From Terriglobia bacterium (GTDB lineage Bacteria > Acidobacteriota > Terriglobia > Bryobacterales > Bryobacteraceae): a stretch of DNA of 64,000 nt. The stretch is taken from positions 62,001 through 126,000 of the forward strand of contig JAIQFN010000003.1 of assembly GCA_020073265.1 (NCBI GenBank), given 5' to 3'. The notes below the pieces were generated by a model. The model saw nothing but the letters and a program-made list of their open reading frames with translations. It ran no database searches and had not been told where the DNA came from. The position numbers were made by a program, and so were the translations under genes. Numbering within the stretch: the stretch's first letter is position 1; each line of letters begins with the position of its first letter. This document shows, piece by piece, positions 31,621 through 40,200 of this stretch.

Positions 31621-32994
31621 CTAATTACAATCGGGCAGCTCTTGGCCGGTGTAGTAGTCCAGGCCGTAGCGCCAGGAGGCATTGGCTTCGGAGATACAAG
31701 TGATTGATCCGGCGCTGGAAAGCCATCGGACCCGGGCCGAGGCCTGGCGGTCGAGCAAGGGGTAGCCCCGCCAGACCAATTGGAAGACCGAGGCGGTGGT
31801 CAGCAGGGTGACGAAGGCGAAGGCGGTAGCGCGGCGCCCGGCGCGCTCGAGCCAGGCGCACGCCAGGATCGCAAGGAATGCCGGTACCAGCCACTCGGCC
31901 GCCAGATGGAAGTGGGAGCGTGTCAGCCCGGAGACAAGCGCCTGGGGCAAGAGTTCCTGGATGCTGGGAACCAGCCAAGGCAGGCCGGCGCAGACCGCCA
32001 CCAGACACATCGTGCCGGCGCTACGTTCGCGCGCCTGCTGGAGAGCGATACCCAAAAGCGCCGCCACCGGAGGGAGCAACGGAAGCAGATAACCCGGCAG
32101 CTTGCCGCGCGAGAGGGAGAAGAAAACGAAGCCAAATGCGAACCACGCCAGCAGGAATTGCGCGCGGCGGTCCTGATAGAGGCGTTTGGAAAAAAGCAGG
32201 AGGACCAGCGGGCTCCAGGGGAAAAGCCCGGCCAGCAGCACCGGCGGATAGAACCAGAACGGCCGGTCGTGCAGAAGTTCCCCGCTGACGAAGCGAGTGA
32301 ATTGCTGTTTCCAGAAAAAGTCCTCCAGGAACGGCGCGCCGTTGCGCAGGGTGACCAGGATGTACCAGGGCGCGGCGACCACGAGCGCTGCAGCGAGCAT
32401 CAGGAACACGTCGCGAACCTGGCGGCGCAGGAACCACAACGCCGGAACGAACAGCACCACAGGGACCAGGCCCTTGGCGAGGATCGCGATTCCGAGCAGC
32501 GCCCCCGCGGCGATTGATCCACGGCCTCGCATGATGCTGAGCATGGCGGCCGCGAAGGATGCGGACAGCGGAAGATCCGGAACCGCCACGTGACTATAGG
32601 CCAGCCATCCGGCCGAGGTTGCCAGAACCCCGGTGGCGTAGAGCGCGGCTTGGTCGCCGAACTCGCGCCGCAGAACCAGGAAAAAGTACACCAGGAATGC
32701 GACGCTCGCAAGCGCGACGGGCAGGCGCGGCGCCAGATCCTGGCCGAGTCCCAGCTTGAATCCGGCCGCGGTCATCCAGTAGAGCAGCGTGGATTTTTCG
32801 AACCAGGGCTGGCCCCACAGCCGGGGCGTGATCCAATCGCCGGTCTGGGCCATGGCGCGGCCGATGGCTGCATAGCGCGGTTCGTCGGGTCCGAGCAGAC
32901 CGGTCCGCGTCAGGCCGAAAAAGTAGAGCACGAAGAGCGCGCAGCCGCTGAGAATGATGAACTGCCAGCGGCTCCAGGAAGATCGCGTGAGCAA
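31621..32994 (-). CDS. ArnT/PMT-type glycosyltransferase (family 39/83-like), membrane
   Basis: A 457-residue polytopic inner-membrane protein with about ten TM helices. The first external loop contains GLLGPDEPRYAAIGRAMAQT (about residues 31-50) with the DE pair typical of GT-C enzymes such as ArnT, followed by WFEKSTLLYWMTA. These transferases move sugars from polyprenyl-phosphate carriers to lipid A, proteins or other acceptors. The C-terminal periplasmic part is short. Start is TTG at 32994 with TATACT five bases before it, overlapping the -10 of the divergent altronate dehydratase gene. The acceptor cannot be predicted. Confidence 0.85.
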   Translation of the reverse strand: MLTRSSWSRWQFIILSGCALFVLYFFGLTRTGLLGPDEPRYAAIGRAMAQTGDWITPRLWGQPWFEKSTLLYWMTAAGFKLGLGQDLAPRLPVALASVAFLVYFFLVLRREFGDQAALYATGVLATSAGWLAYSHVAVPDLPLSASFAAAMLSIMRGRGSIAAGALLGIAILAKGLVPVVLFVPALWFLRRQVRDVFLMLAAALVVAAPWYILVTLRNGAPFLEDFFWKQQFTRFVSGELLHDRPFWFYPPVLLAGLFPWSPLVLLLFSKRLYQDRRAQFLLAWFAFGFVFFSLSRGKLPGYLLPLLPPVAALLGIALQQARERSAGTMCLVAVCAGLPWLVPSIQELLPQALVSGLTRSHFHLAAEWLVPAFLAILACAWLERAGRRATAFAFVTLLTTASVFQLVWRGYPLLDRQASARVRWLSSAGSITCISEANASWRYGLDYYTGQELPDCN

Positions 32995-32998
32995 GTCC

Positions 32999-33005
32999 TA
33001 GTATA
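32999..33005. promoter_or_regulatory. Overlapping divergent -10 boxes (GT39-like gene / uxaA)
   Basis: TAGTAT (32999-33004, plus strand) and TATACT (33005-33000, minus strand) occupy nearly the same bases between two start codons only 26 bp apart. RNA polymerase could probably serve only one direction at a time. The uxaA side keeps a GGAGAGG Shine-Dalgarno; the other side would be leaderless. Confidence 0.4.
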
Positions 33006-33020
33006 TTGGAGAGGTAATCC

Positions 33021-34559
33021 ATGGGCCTGCTCGAAATCACAAAGCTCCCGACCGCTGAGAACGCGGTGATTCATCTGAACGCCGCCGACAACGTGGCGAT
33101 CGCGCGCGTTCCACTGGCGCCGGGGCAGGAGCTGCGCGTGAACGGCCGCGCCTTCAGCGTCGAGGATCCGATTCCGGCGGGGCACAAAGTGGCGGTCACG
33201 CCGATTGCGGCGGGAGAAAACATCCTGCGCTACGGGCAGGTGATCGGCCGGGCGCGCACGCGCATTGAACCGGGCCGGCATGTCCACACGCACAACCTGT
33301 CGTACGAGGAGCTGGCGTTCGCTTACGAGTTTCCGGAAGGCGACCTGACGCAGACGGAGCCTTCCAAGAACGCGCCGGTGTTTCTGGGCTACCGCCGCGA
33401 GGACGGGCGTGTAGGGACGCGGAACTACATCGCGGTGGTCGCGGCCAGCAACTGCGCCGCGCACACAGCCGAGCTGATCGCCTCGAGTTACGCCGGCGAG
33501 CGGCTGCCGCCCAATGTGGACGGCGTGGCGGCTTTTCCGCACGGCGAGGGCTGCGGCCACGCCATCGGACCCGACACCGAGCAGCTTCAGCGGACGCTCG
33601 CGGGCGTGCTGGATCATCCCAACGTCGCGGCCGCCATTATTCTGGGGCTGGGCTGCGAAGTAAACCAGATCGATCATTACCTGGGAAAAGGTGCGCCGCC
33701 GAGCGATCGGCTGGTGGGCATGACGCTGCAATCGAGCGGCGGAACGCGCGCCACGGTGGAGGCGGCCCGGAAGGCGATCGCCGGGCTGATGGAGCGCGCT
33801 TCGGCGGAGAAGCGCGTCCAGACGCCCGCGTCCAAGATTGTTCTGGGCCTCAACTGCGGCGGATCGGATTCTTTTTCCGGAATCACCGCCAATCCAGCCC
33901 TGGGAGTCTGCAGCGATATGCTGGCGGCGGTGGGCGCAACGGCGGTGCTGGCCGAGACCACCGAGATTTTCGGCGCCGAGCACCTGCTCACCAAGCGGGC
34001 GCGCAATCGCCAGGTGGCCGAGAAGCTGCTCGGGTTCGTGACCGGCTACAAGAGTTATCTGAAGCGCTTCGGCGGAAGCTTCAACGACAATCCGACACCT
34101 GGAAACAAGGAAGGTGGGTTGACGAACATCGTCGAGAAGTCGCTGGGCGCGGTGGCCAAGGCGGGAACATCGCCGTTAATGGACGTGGTGGATTATGCCG
34201 AGCGAATCCAATCGCCCGGGTTCGTGTTCATGAACACGCCGGGCTACGATCCGGTATCGCTGACGGGGCTGGCGGCGGGTGGCGTCAATCTGATCGCGTT
34301 CACCACCGGCCGCGGCAGCGCCATCGGGTTCCCCACCATCCCGGTGATCAAGATCGCAACCAACACGCCCATGTACCGCCGCATGCAGGACAACATGGAT
34401 ATCAACGCGGGCCGCATCGCGGACGGCGAATCGACGGTAGAGGGAGTGGGCCGCGAGATCTTCGAGATGCTGCTGCGCGTGGCTTCGGGCGAGAAAACTT
34501 CGAGCGAGCGGTTGGGACACCAGGAATTCGTGCCGTGGCGAATCGGACCGATGTTGTAA
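33021..34559 (+). CDS. uxaA: Altronate dehydratase (UxaA family)
   Basis: A 512-residue full-length UxaA-family dehydratase with both parts present. The small SAF domain (AIARVPLAPGQELRVNGRAF, residues ~28-47; GENILRYGQVIGRA) is followed by the large domain (FLGYRREDGRVGTRNYIAVV, AFPHGEGCGH, ILGLGCEVNQIDHYL, VLGLNCGGSDSFSGITANPA, GNKEGGLTNIVEKSLGAVAK, AFTTGRGSAIGFPTIPVIKI). The family removes water from sugar acids (D-altronate, D-galactarate) to 2-keto-3-deoxy acids. No other hexuronate genes are adjacent. GGAGAGG precedes the ATG by about 8 nt. Confidence 0.92.
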   Translation: MGLLEITKLPTAENAVIHLNAADNVAIARVPLAPGQELRVNGRAFSVEDPIPAGHKVAVTPIAAGENILRYGQVIGRARTRIEPGRHVHTHNLSYEELAFAYEFPEGDLTQTEPSKNAPVFLGYRREDGRVGTRNYIAVVAASNCAAHTAELIASSYAGERLPPNVDGVAAFPHGEGCGHAIGPDTEQLQRTLAGVLDHPNVAAAIILGLGCEVNQIDHYLGKGAPPSDRLVGMTLQSSGGTRATVEAARKAIAGLMERASAEKRVQTPASKIVLGLNCGGSDSFSGITANPALGVCSDMLAAVGATAVLAETTEIFGAEHLLTKRARNRQVAEKLLGFVTGYKSYLKRFGGSFNDNPTPGNKEGGLTNIVEKSLGAVAKAGTSPLMDVVDYAERIQSPGFVFMNTPGYDPVSLTGLAAGGVNLIAFTTGRGSAIGFPTIPVIKIATNTPMYRRMQDNMDINAGRIADGESTVEGVGREIFEMLLRVASGEKTSSERLGHQEFVPWRIGPML

Positions 34560-34572
34560 AGTTACGCGGGCG

Positions 34573-34953
34573 TTACTTAAACCTGGGCCACTTCAATTGC
34601 GACGAGGGAGCGGGCTTGAAGGGGGCGCGGTGCTTGCGGCGGGCAGCCCTGGTTTGCTCCACCGCGTCGCGCGCGCCGGCGAACGCGGACACGTCTGCCG
34701 GCGTGATCGCATAGCTTGAGAATTGAACGGCGTCGGGATCGTCGCCCGATAAGCCTATCGTCAAAATCCGCAGGCACAGATTGGGTCCGTCCTGAACCCG
34801 GATGCGATGCTCGGCCAGGAGCGACATGTCGGCGATAAGAAGAAACTCGTGGTTTTTGGCCAGCTTACTGGGACGCTCTTTGGGAACCACGCCCTGGAAC
34901 CGATAACTGCGGACATTGGCCCGCTGGCTGAAGCCCATGTAGAGGAACTGCAT
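34573..34953 (-). CDS. Conserved hypothetical protein
   Basis: A 126-residue protein opening MQFLYMGFSQRANVRSYRFQ, followed by NHEFLLIADMSLLAEHRIRV and QDGPNLCLRILTIGL, with a Lys/Arg-rich C-terminal tail (AARRKHRAPFKPAPSSQLKW). I recall similar acidobacterial proteins that begin with a 'FLYMGF' strand and an 'RADLxL...IxxQDxPxLC' segment, but no function is known. ATG 34953 was chosen to include that N-terminal strand; ATG 34938 is the alternative. It is convergent with uxaA (13-bp gap). Confidence 0.65.
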   Translation of the reverse strand: MQFLYMGFSQRANVRSYRFQGVVPKERPSKLAKNHEFLLIADMSLLAEHRIRVQDGPNLCLRILTIGLSGDDPDAVQFSSYAITPADVSAFAGARDAVEQTRAARRKHRAPFKPAPSSQLKWPRFK

Positions 34954-35099
34954 ACACTGCCGCACCTTCGGGCGGCGCTACCGGGCGCATCCCCCCCAAC
35001 GGTGGACGCGCCGGATCGGAAGCAACGACTCGGCCGGGCCGCAGACAACTCCCCCCCGAGTCCGCCGGCGTTTCTGCGAAAAGGGCCGGCCTTACCGCT

Positions 35100-35303
35100 T
35101 TAGGCCAAGCTGACTTGCTCGGCTTGCAGGCCTTTGGGACCGCGCTTTACGACGAACGTAACGCGCGCGCCTTCGTCCAGAGTGCGATAACCGCTAGCCT
35201 CGATCGCCGAATAGTGGACGAAAACGTCCTCGCCGTTCTCGCGCTGGATAAATCCAAATCCCTTACCGGCGTTAAACCACTTCACCGTACCTGTCTCTTT
35301 CAT
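35100..35303 (-). CDS. Cold-shock domain protein (CspA family)
   Basis: A 67-residue single cold-shock domain. [20 protein letters not shown] carries RNP1 (KGFGFI), then DVFVHYSAI carries RNP2 (VFVHY), and the rest gives the five-strand OB barrel. It binds single-stranded RNA/DNA as a chaperone. Upstream, more than 150 bp on its strand hold no gene, leaving room for the long structured 5' leader that many csp genes use for temperature-dependent expression. The leader itself cannot be folded reliably by eye. Confidence 0.95.
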   Translation of the reverse strand: MKETGTVKWFNAGKGFGFIQRENGEDVFVHYSAIEASGYRTLDEGARVTFVVKRGPKGLQAEQVSLA

Positions 35304-35515
35304 GTTGCTGTTCTAATTCTCTCTTTCTAGCTGTGTTCCTGACGTCTGGATTGAGGGCAGTCTGGCGAGCGGTCCTAGTTGGAAGCCCCTGTAACTGTTT
35401 TCAAAGGACGTTCAAGTATCTCAAAAGCTTCAGCCAGCATAGCACAGCGGGGAGTTTTGTAACGGGCGGCTGGCCCGGCTGAGCCGGTTCATCGCGCCGA
35501 CGGCCATTCAGGTAC

Positions 35516-36106
35516 CTAACGGACCTGAGCCAGCAGCACTTGGGCCTGTTTTTCCAGCTCTCCGTGCATGGCGATCGCGGCCTCGAGCTGTTCGGAGGCG
35601 GCGTTCAAATCGCCCGCGCCCAGCAGCGCTTTGGCCAGGTAGAAATGGGCCGGTTCCCGGTACGGGGAAGCCGGAGCGGCGATGACGGCGCGGAGTTGTT
35701 GCATGCCGGCCGCCCGGTCGTTGGTGAGCAGCAGGCAGATCCCCAGGTAGAATCGCGCCGGAACGAAATCGGGCTGCGACGCGGCCAGCGCCTGCAGTTC
35801 CGATATGGCCTTGGTGTAGTCGCGCGTCGAGTAACTGTCCAGGGCTTTGCGGAAGCGGGGGCTAGCGGCGGCCTGCTCGCTTGGGGATGGCGAGTAGGGG
35901 GGTGCCTCGAATTGGGCCAGTAGCTGCAAGCGTTCTGCGGGGATGCGCTGATGTGCCGGCGGGCGTGCATTGGCGGTCCGGCCCTCGCCGGCTTCTTTGC
36001 GCGATTCCGAGGCCAGCCACGCAAAAACTCCCACCGCGATGCACATGATGACGGCGGTGAAGGCGTAGATCGAGAACCAGAATCGGGGCGCGCGTTTGTC
36101 GATCAC
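35516..36106 (-). CDS. Membrane-anchored TPR-repeat protein
   Basis: A 196-residue protein with a short cytosolic N-terminus, one TM helix (WFSIYAFTAVIMCIAVGVFAWL, of which residues 12-31 are the core) and an external region. After a Pro-rich linker there are at least two to three TPR-like helical pairs (RFRKALDSYSTRDYTKAISE, PARFYLGICLLLTNDRAAGM, EPAHFYLAKALLGAGDLNAA). It is probably a scaffold in an envelope complex. A short leader containing TATGCT-like promoter sequence lies between it and the divergent DUF1175 gene. No partner can be assigned. Confidence 0.75.
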   Translation of the reverse strand: MIDKRAPRFWFSIYAFTAVIMCIAVGVFAWLASESRKEAGEGRTANARPPAHQRIPAERLQLLAQFEAPPYSPSPSEQAAASPRFRKALDSYSTRDYTKAISELQALAASQPDFVPARFYLGICLLLTNDRAAGMQQLRAVIAAPASPYREPAHFYLAKALLGAGDLNAASEQLEAAIAMHGELEKQAQVLLAQVR

Positions 36107-36205
36107 GAATCGAGCCTGCGGAGTGAGACGGGCCGTTAACCTTCAGCATACTTCCGTTCGGAGCGCGCGTGTACGGCGGAGCGGACGGGAACGGTCCAGC
36201 TTGGT

Positions 36206-36211
36206 TATAAT
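36206..36211 (+). promoter_or_regulatory. Candidate -10 box (TATAAT) for the DUF1175/alpha-2-macroglobulin operon
   Basis: A consensus TATAAT ends 9 nt before the TTG start at 36221, again implying a near-leaderless transcript. Confidence 0.45.
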
Positions 36212-36220
36212 CAGGTCACT

Positions 36221-37297
36221 TTGACCACTCGCGCGCGCGTTGCTGTGTTGGTTTTAGCGTCGGGCGCGGCAGTCGCCGCCGGCTTGATCGGGAGTGGATC
36301 GTTGCTCGATCGCGAACGGCCGCCGGTGCGGATCTCGATTCGGCCGGCCCGGATCGCGGCGGACGGTTACGATTCCGCGATTCTCGCGATCGAGAGCGAC
36401 GCGTTGAAGCCCCCGCGCATTTCTTTTTCCGACAGCGCGCACGGCGTCGCGGTTGAAGAGATTGCCAAACACGACGGGAAATGGCGGGCGCGCATCCGGG
36501 CGGGCGTCGTGCCGGGGCGCATCGGTTTGCGGGTGGAGACGCCGGGACATCGGGCGTCGGCCACGGAGCTGAATCTCGATCTCGACACGCGCGACAGCGC
36601 CAGCGACGGCACGCCCGACTTTCTGCGGCTGGACACCGGGCACGACCGCCAGGAGTTTCGCCGCTGGTTCAGCTTCGTTGCGGAGTCGCAATATTTCCTG
36701 TCCGTGGCTGCCCGGCCGGCCGAAATCAACGACTGCGCCGCGTTGATCCGCTATGCGTATCGCGAGGCGCTGCACGCGCACGACAGCGCCTGGACGGAAT
36801 CCGCCAGATTGCCGGTGATTCCGGCCTTCGATTCGGTGGAGAAATATCAGTATCCCTACACGCCGCTGGGTCCCGCGCTGTTTCGCACGCACTCGGGGAT
36901 CTTCGCCGCGCCGGACGTGTCCAACGGAACGTTCCTCCAGTTCGCCGACGCCCGGACGCTGTGGCGCTTCAACACGCATCCGGTCAGCCGCGATCTGGTT
37001 CGCGCGGTCCCGGGCGACTTGCTCTTTTACCGCCAGCAGACCGAGCACGTCACGTTTCACAGCATGATCTATCTGGGCGAAAGCCAGTTACAAAGGGACG
37101 GCCGGCGCTACGTTCTCTACCATACCGGGCGCGAGGGATCGAACCCGGGCGAGATCCGGCGCCTGACGGTGGAAGAGCTGATGCGATTCCCGCAGCCCGA
37201 GTGGCGGCCGCTGGCTAGCAACCCGAATTTTCTAGGCGTGGCTCGCTGGAACATTCTGCGAACGGGGACCGAGGAGGCGGATGCTCACGAGAACTAA
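36221..37297 (+). CDS. DUF1175 (YfaT-like) exported protein
   Basis: A 358-residue protein with an N-terminal TM or signal segment (VAVLVLASGAAVAAGLIGSG) and an external part. The second half, DRQEFRRWFSFVAESQYFL, then EINDCAALIRYAYREALHAH, and PGDLLFYRQQTEHVTFHSMI with LYHTGREGSNPGEIRRL, matches DUF1175, the family of E. coli YfaT. The Cys, His and Asp arrangement (NDCAALIRYAYRE ... HVTFHSMIY) is reminiscent of NlpC/P60 or amidase-like cysteine hydrolases (my inference). In E. coli yfaT lies next to the alpha-2-macroglobulin gene yfaS, and here it overlaps the alpha-2-macroglobulin gene by 17 bp. Start is TTG 36221. Confidence 0.85.
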   Translation: MTTRARVAVLVLASGAAVAAGLIGSGSLLDRERPPVRISIRPARIAADGYDSAILAIESDALKPPRISFSDSAHGVAVEEIAKHDGKWRARIRAGVVPGRIGLRVETPGHRASATELNLDLDTRDSASDGTPDFLRLDTGHDRQEFRRWFSFVAESQYFLSVAARPAEINDCAALIRYAYREALHAHDSAWTESARLPVIPAFDSVEKYQYPYTPLGPALFRTHSGIFAAPDVSNGTFLQFADARTLWRFNTHPVSRDLVRAVPGDLLFYRQQTEHVTFHSMIYLGESQLQRDGRRYVLYHTGREGSNPGEIRRLTVEELMRFPQPEWRPLASNPNFLGVARWNILRTGTEEADAHEN

Positions 37298-40200
37298 GCT
37301 GTTTCGATTACTGGTGCTGTTCGCCGCGGCCGCCGCCGGGTTGAGCCAAAGCGAGAACGAGCCGTACTTCTCGCTCTCCAGCTTCCGCACCTTCGGCTCG
37401 AACGGGAAGCCGCAAGTGGGACTCAGCGCGTGGAACGTGGATTCGCTGGAGTTCCGCCTGTATCGCATCCAGGACCCGCTGAAGTTCTTTCAGCAGATCG
37501 AGGACCCGCACCAGTTCGGCGGGCGCGCGCCGCAGCCGCCTCGCGAGCGAACACTGCTGGAGCGAATCCACATCTGGAAGCACGCTCTGCGGACGGACAT
37601 CCGGCGATCGCTGCGCGCGCAATTTAACGAACCGCCCAGCGCGCATTTTGAGAGCTTGTTCCCGCGCCAGTCCAAGCCGGGCCCGGCCAGCAAGGAAACG
37701 CAATACGCCGAAGCGCCGGTGTTGAACTCGCAGCAACTGGTGTTGTCGTTCGTGCAGCCGGTCCGCAGCCGCACTCGCTGGGATCGTCAAAACGTGGACC
37801 TGAACGTCCGCGACAAAGGCGTGTACCTGGTGGAGGCCGTGCGGAAGGACCTGCGCGCCTACACGCTGCTGATCGTTTCCGACCTGGTGATGATCAGCAA
37901 GACCGGCGACGGCCGGATCGTCAACCTGGTGGTGGACCGCAACACGGGACAACCGCTCGAAGGGGTGAGCATCGCGATGCTCACCAAGGACGGCGAGGCC
38001 GGCAGCGCGCAGACCAACGGCGACGGAATCGCCGAGCTGCGCTGGTCGGCGGTGAAGGAAGGCGGCCTGCGCCTGGTGGCGCGCAACACCCGCGATGTCG
38101 CGGTCAATATTATTCCCACCGGATCCTCCGGCCCCAATGCCGACCAGTGGAACGGCTACATCTACACCGACCGCCCGGTGTACCGTCCCGGCCACACCGT
38201 GCACTTCAAGGGAGTGCTGCGTTTGCGCAAGCCCGACGGCTACCTGATTCCGGCCGGTCGCAGCGTCAACGTCGAAGTGAACGACTCCGATCAGAAGCCG
38301 GTGTACCAGAAAACGCTCACGGTGAGCGCGAACGGCACCATCCACGACGACATCACGCTGGCGCCATCCGCCACGCTGGGCAACTACTACATTCAAGCGA
38401 AATCGGGCGATGGCTTCATGAGCGGCAACTTCGAGGTCCAGGAGTACAAGAAGCCGGAGTACGAAGTTCGCGTCACGCCCGCCAAGCCGCGCGTGCTCCA
38501 GGGAGAAAACGTGCAAGCCATTGTCGACGCGCGCTACTACTTCGGAGAGCCGGTGAGCGGGGCCAAGGTGAAGTACACCGTGTACCGCCAGCGTTACTGG
38601 TTTCCCTTGTGGTACGACTCGGACGAGTCGTTCCAACCGTCCACGCCCGATGATTCCGACGACGCCGGCGATCAGGTGGGCGAACAGGACGGCCAGCTCG
38701 ATGCCGACGGCAAGCTGACCGTCAACATCCCAACCTCGGTTTCCGACCACAAGTTCGACTACGTTTATCGCGTGGACGCGCGCGTTACCGATGCGGCCAA
38801 TCGCGAGATCACCGGCTCGGGCTGGGTTCTGGCCACTTATGGCAGCTTCGCGCTGAACGTCTCGCCGAAGCAGTATCTCTACGCGCCCGGAAGCAAAGCG
38901 GCGTTCACCGTTCAGGCGCGCGACTACGACAACAAGCCGGTGAGCACGCGCGTCCACGTCGAATTGCTGCAATGGAATTTCAAGGACACGCGCAAGTCGC
39001 AGGTGAAGGGCGCGACGGACGTCACGCTGGGCGCCGAGGGCTCGGCCGATGCGAGCTTGGACATTCCCGCGCAAGGTGGAACCTACCTGGTGCGAGTGAG
39101 CGCGCACTCGCCGGAAGGCCGCGATCCGGAAGCGAGCTCATATCTGTGGGTCTCCGGCAGCGGTGGGTGGAACGTGGATCAGGGCGCGAACGAGGCCGTG
39201 CAGATCATCCCGGATCAAAAAGTTTATCGCGCCGGCGATACGGCCAAGCTTCTGATCGTCACCGGCCAGGCGAACACGCCGGTGCTGGTCGCGGTGGAAG
39301 GGCTGGACATCCGCCAGCACAAGCTGCTTCGCTCGCAGGACGCCACCGTTTCGTTCGACGTCCCCATTGCCGCGAGCGACGAGCCGGGTATTAGTGTCAC
39401 GGCCGCATTCGTGCGCAACGGCGTCTTTCACAGCGGGTCGAAGTACCTCAAGGTTCCTCCGGCGCAACACCAGTTGAACGTGAAGCTCACCACGGACAAG
39501 CCGCAATACCTGCCCGGCCAGACGGCCGAGTACAGCATCGACGTTTCCGGCGCGGATGGGAAACCCGTGCCGCGCGCGGATTTGAGCCTGGGCGTAGTGG
39601 ACGAAGCGATCTATGGAATCCGCCGCGACATGACTGAGGACATCCTCACGTTCTTCTACGGTCACGATTACAATCGCGTGTACACCGACAGCTCGCTCGA
39701 ATATTATTTCAACGGCGAGGCGGGCAAGCGGCGGATGCGTCTGGCCGAGCTGCGTCCGCCTTCGCGCCTGGCGCAACTGAAGCCGGAGCGGCTGGTTCAG
39801 GCGAAAATCCGCAAGGCTTTTCCGGATACGGCGTTTTGGGCCGCGGATGTGACGACCGATGCGTCCGGACACGCGCGGGCCAAAGTCGAATTTCCCGATT
39901 CGCTCACCACCTGGCGGGCCACCGCGCGCGCCGTCACGCCCGAAACGAAAGTGGGGGGCGCGGTCCTCAAGACCATCGTGCGCAAGAATCTGATCCTGCG
40001 TCTGGCGGTGCCGCGGTTCTTTGTTCAAGGCGACGAGGTGTTGATCTCGGCGCTGGTCCACAATTACCTGACGGACGAAAAAACGGCGCGGGTGTCGCTG
40101 GATGTTCAGGGGCTGGAAGTCCTGGAAGGCGCGACCAAGGACGTCAAGATTCCCAGCCGGGGCGAGGCCAAGGTGGACTGGAAGGTCCGCGCCGGCCAGG

